NCBI GenBank assembly: GCA_964428935.1
Contig: CAYSAG010000082.1
Location: forward strand, 1-17,868
Source: JAADHY01 sp964428935
GTDB taxonomy: Bacteria; Planctomycetota; Planctomycetia; Planctomycetales; Planctomycetaceae
Direction: 5' to 3'
Length of the DNA stretch: 17,868 nucleotides
How positions within the stretch are numbered: position 1 is the stretch's first letter; each line of letters opens with the position of its first letter. The notes beneath the pieces were generated by a model, which did no database searches, had not been told where the DNA came from, and saw only the letters and a program-made list of their open reading frames with translations. The translations under genes were made by a program, and so were the position numbers. Of the stretch, positions 15,395 to 17,868 are shown piece after piece.

Positions 15395-16462
15395 ATGAAC
15401 CGAAGAAAGTGGTTTGCGACGTTGCTGGCGGCCGCACTGGCGGGTTGCGGCACGCTGTGGCTCGAGAACCGGGCTTTGGCTGGCAAGGCGGACGGGCGGC
15501 TGGACCTGTACTTTGTCGACTGTGAGGGCGGGGCGGCGGTGCTCATTGTGACGCCCGCTGGCGAGTCGGTGCTGGTCGACACGGGCTACCCGACGCCCGA
15601 CGACCGCGACACCAAGCGCATTGTGCACGTCGTTCGAGACGTCGCGGGGTTGGACCACGTCGACCATTCCATTGCGACTCACTGGCACCTGGACCACTTT
15701 GCCAACCTGGTCAACGTGGCGGCCCGTGTTCCTGTTCGCCAGTTTTGGGACCGCGGCTTTCCATTCCCCGAGCCGAAGGACGCTCGGACGCGTCGTGACC
15801 TGCAGACTTACCGCCGGGTGACGGCCGGGCTGTCCAAGCCGCTCCGCGCCGGCGACCGACTGCCGTTGACGTCGACCGGCACACCGCTCAGCCTGCAAGT
15901 AGTCGTGGCCAGTCGTCAGGTCATTCCGAACGAGGGCCCGCCCAACCCGTTCGCCCACTTGCACCGCCCGAAACCGGTCGACAAGAGCGACAACGCCGAG
16001 AGCATTGGTTTTCTGCTCCAGTTCGGACGGTTCAAGTTCGTCAGCCTGGCAGACTTGACTTGGAACGTGGAGGCCAAGTTGGTCACGCCGAACAACCCGC
16101 TGGGGCAGGTGGACTTGTTCATGGTCGACCACCACGGTTTTGCCGTCAGCAACAACCCGGTTTTGGTGTGGGCTCTGGACCCGCGTGTGTCGGTCCTGTG
16201 CAACGGGCCGACGAAAGGGGGAGACCGCGAGACGCTGGAAACGATTCGTCGAGCCCGCTCGTTTCAGGCTCTCTACCAACTGCACCGCAACTTGCGGCTG
16301 CCGCTCGACGTGCAAGCTCCGGCGAAATTCATTGCCAACTGGGAGCCGACGGACCGGTGTCGGGGCGCGTTCATTCGGGTGTCGGTGTCGGAGGACGGCA
16401 GCCAGTACGAGGTGGCCATTGACGGCAAGCCCGAGTCACGGCGCACGTTTCGCACTCGCTGA
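15395..16462 (+). CDS. Exported metallo-beta-lactamase-fold hydrolase (ComEC-like)
   Basis: The protein is 355 residues; the ATG at 15395 follows GGGAGTGA. The N-terminus MNRRKWFATLLAAALAGCG combines a twin-arginine-like start with a lipobox (LAGC, Cys18); a conventional cleavage after ALA near residue 30 is also possible. The metallo-beta-lactamase motif is THWHLDH (His96, His98, Asp100, His101), with Asp220 in LADLTW and His246/His247 in VDHHG. The TH-x-H-x-DH...D...HHG order matches the hydrolase domain of ComEC/Rec2 and stand-alone secreted relatives, not class B lactamases. It probably hydrolyses phosphodiesters or another ester outside the cytoplasm; the substrate is unknown. It lies alone between a membrane protein gene and a convergent FAD enzyme. 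Confidence 0.9.
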   Translation: MNRRKWFATLLAAALAGCGTLWLENRALAGKADGRLDLYFVDCEGGAAVLIVTPAGESVLVDTGYPTPDDRDTKRIVHVVRDVAGLDHVDHSIATHWHLDHFANLVNVAARVPVRQFWDRGFPFPEPKDARTRRDLQTYRRVTAGLSKPLRAGDRLPLTSTGTPLSLQVVVASRQVIPNEGPPNPFAHLHRPKPVDKSDNAESIGFLLQFGRFKFVSLADLTWNVEAKLVTPNNPLGQVDLFMVDHHGFAVSNNPVLVWALDPRVSVLCNGPTKGGDRETLETIRRARSFQALYQLHRNLRLPLDVQAPAKFIANWEPTDRCRGAFIRVSVSEDGSQYEVAIDGKPESRRTFRTR

Positions 16463-16529
16463 GCGCAGTCGGCCGACCCGGCGACCGGCTTGTTGGAAGC
16501 GTGCCGGTGAGCAGAAAGTCGGCGTGGGT

Positions 16530-16546
16530 GCCGGTTGTCGACCGGC
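16530..16546. terminator. Hairpin between convergent genes
   Basis: GCCGGT (16530-16535) and ACCGGC (16541-16546) form a perfect 6-base stem with a 5-base loop, in the 89-base gap between two converging genes and five bases from the stop of the FAD enzyme. There is no T-run. It could serve as a weak two-way terminator. Confidence 0.3.
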
Positions 16547-16551
16547 GAGAC

Positions 16552-17868
16552 TCACGGACCGCCGGAACCTTCCAGCGGTGCGAACTGACGCACGATTTGT
16601 TTGGCCGCGCGCAGTCCGTCGACGGCGGCGCTAATGATTCCGCCGGCGAAGCCGGCTCCTTCGCCAACCGGGTACAAGCCGACGCAGGCGGGCGACTGCA
16701 GCGTGGTCGGGTCGCGGACGATTCGAATGGGTGAGCTGCCTCGCATTTCGGGCCCGACCAGCACGGCGTTCTTCAAGAACCAGCCGCGCCACTTCCGGTC
16801 CAGAATCGGCAGGGCTTTGCGAATGGCCTCGGCAATGACCGGCGGCAGAACGGCGTCCAGCTCGGCCGGAACCACTCCGCGCTGGTACGTGCACGTGTAG
16901 TGGGTCTCCGGTGCCGGACGGCGCCGCTCGACAAACTCCTTCGCCGACTGAATGGGACACAAGTAATCGCGTCGGCCCAGTTCGAACGCGACGGCTTCGT
17001 AGCGTCGTTGCAGCTCCACGCCGGCCAGCGGGTGGTCGGAGCCGAACTCGTGCGGGTGAAGCGTGGCGACCAGTCCGCTGTTGGCAAAGCCGGAGTCGCG
17101 TCGCGACGTGCTCTGTCCGTTCGTGCAAAAATGCTCCGGCTCCGACAGACTGCCAATGACCGTTCCGCCCGCACACATGCAAAAGGTGAAGACGTCGCGT
17201 TGGCCGTGAGCGACCAGGCAGTAGTCGGCCGGTCCCAGCAAGTCTCGGTACTCGGGCCGGCCGTACTTCTGCCGGTCCACCTGCTCCTGCGGGTGCTCAA
17301 TTCGCAGTCCCAGTTGAAACGGCTTTTGCTGAATGGGAAGGCCCGTTTCCAGAAGCATTCGCTGAGTGTCTCGAGCGCTGTGGCCAATGGCCAGCACGAC
17401 TTGCGTGGCGGGCAAGTAGCCGCTGGAGGTGTGCAGACCCCGCAGGCGGCCGTCGACCACGTCCAGTCCCTCCAAGCGGCAGCCGAACCGGTACTCGCCA
17501 CCGGCCGCTTCGATTTTTCGGCGGAAGTTCCGAACAATCAGTGGCAGTCGGTTACTGCCGACGTGCGGTCGGTACTCGTAAACCACCGACGGCTTCGCTC
17601 CACACTCGACAAAGCGTTCCAGCACCCAGGTGACGTCCGGCCCGCTGAGTCGGCAGGTGAGCTTTCCGTCGCTGAACGTGCCCGCCCCACCCTCGCCGAA
17701 CAAGCAGTTGTTTTCCGGGTCGTGAGGGCCTCCGGCGTCGAAGCGGCGAATGGCCGGCACCCGTTCGCTGACCGGCCGACCCCGCTCAATCAAAATCGGT
17801 CGGTACCCGCGGACGGCCAAGTAGTAGCCTGCGAGCAGGCCGGCCGGCCCGGTTCCCACCACGACTGG
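16552..17868 (-). CDS. FAD-dependent dehydrogenase, COG2509-like (cut by right edge)
   Basis: The frame is open to the window edge. The first visible residues, PVVVGTGPAGLLAG, are the dinucleotide-binding strand (G-x-G-x-x-G) of the FAD site, which in this family is preceded by about 80-100 residues, so the gene start lies outside. About 438 residues are visible. LIERGRPVSERV, then NNCLFGEGGAGTFSDGKL, is the hallmark of the uncharacterised FAD-dependent dehydrogenases of COG2509. VVLAIGHSARDTQRML, and EMRGSSPIRIVRD near the C-terminus followed by LYPVGEGAGFAGGI, complete the two-dinucleotide-domain-like layout. The enzyme is cytoplasmic, with no signal visible. The substrate is unknown in the family as I know it. 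It converges on the metallo-beta-lactamase-fold gene, with an 89-base gap. Confidence 0.9.
   Translation of the reverse strand, partial: PVVVGTGPAGLLAGYYLAVRGYRPILIERGRPVSERVPAIRRFDAGGPHDPENNCLFGEGGAGTFSDGKLTCRLSGPDVTWVLERFVECGAKPSVVYEYRPHVGSNRLPLIVRNFRRKIEAAGGEYRFGCRLEGLDVVDGRLRGLHTSSGYLPATQVVLAIGHSARDTQRMLLETGLPIQQKPFQLGLRIEHPQEQVDRQKYGRPEYRDLLGPADYCLVAHGQRDVFTFCMCAGGTVIGSLSEPEHFCTNGQSTSRRDSGFANSGLVATLHPHEFGSDHPLAGVELQRRYEAVAFELGRRDYLCPIQSAKEFVERRRPAPETHYTCTYQRGVVPAELDAVLPPVIAEAIRKALPILDRKWRGWFLKNAVLVGPEMRGSSPIRIVRDPTTLQSPACVGLYPVGEGAGFAGGIISAAVDGLRAAKQIVRQFAPLEGSGGP

Noticed and set aside
13560..15437. 625-codon open frame antisense to the AI-2E-family gene
   Set aside because: It mirrors a clear membrane-protein gene. 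The antisense frame stays open because TTA, CTA and TCA codons are rare in the real gene. Its translation is rich in Arg, Gln and His, without any domain.
1..17868. CRISPR array, defence island, prophage or transposon
   Set aside because: No spaced short repeats, transposase, integrase, nuclease-helicase cluster or terminal inverted repeats were seen on either strand.

Overview
The window (about 17.9 kb, GC-rich, roughly 60-65% by eye) looks like chromosome from a planctomycete (Planctomycetota). This rests on gene content: a DUF4838/alpha-glucuronidase-like secreted protein, a very large exported PQQ-type beta-propeller protein of the kind expanded in PVC bacteria, an exported sugar isomerase-like TIM barrel with an arginine-rich signal, and a secreted sulfatase. 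Order and species cannot be fixed from sequence alone. Coding DNA prefers C-ending codons but uses ATT for isoleucine. No rRNA, tRNA, CRISPR array, insertion sequence, integrase or phage gene was seen.

Left part (1-10.7 kb), a probable glycan-processing region. A gene running in from the left edge (2-871, +) ends before a 748-base convergent gap holding several hairpins. Three leftward genes follow, read right to left: a TIM-barrel sugar isomerase/epimerase-like protein (8581-7622), a methyltransferase plus PQQ-propeller fusion (7430-4266), and a DUF4838 protein with a C-terminal sugar-binding jelly-roll (4013-1620). All three carry export signals and good Shine-Dalgarno sites. They are separated by 191 and 252 bases, so one operon is possible but unproven. 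A divergent sulfatase (9064-10686, +) shares a 482-base upstream region with them. The simplest reading is a locus acting outside the cytoplasm on a sulfated and/or uronate-containing polysaccharide; the substrate is unknown.

Right part (10.8-17.9 kb), mostly housekeeping or orphan genes: a cytoplasmic class I methyltransferase (10830-11531, +), a 769-base stretch without a convincing gene, a 98-residue helical/coiled-coil protein (12301-12597, +), a two-ACT-domain regulator (12685-13305, -), a divergent AI-2E/PerM-family membrane protein with a long disordered tail (13605-15140, +), an exported ComEC-like metallo-beta-lactamase-fold hydrolase (15395-16462, +), and a convergent FAD-dependent dehydrogenase of the COG2509 type cut by the right edge (16552-17868, -).

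I did not find convincing evidence of a wholly new multi-gene system. The points most worth checking are the exported methyltransferase-propeller fusion with its cysteine cluster, the sulfatase whose active-site motif has Ser where Pro is usual, and the inverted isoleucine codon bias.
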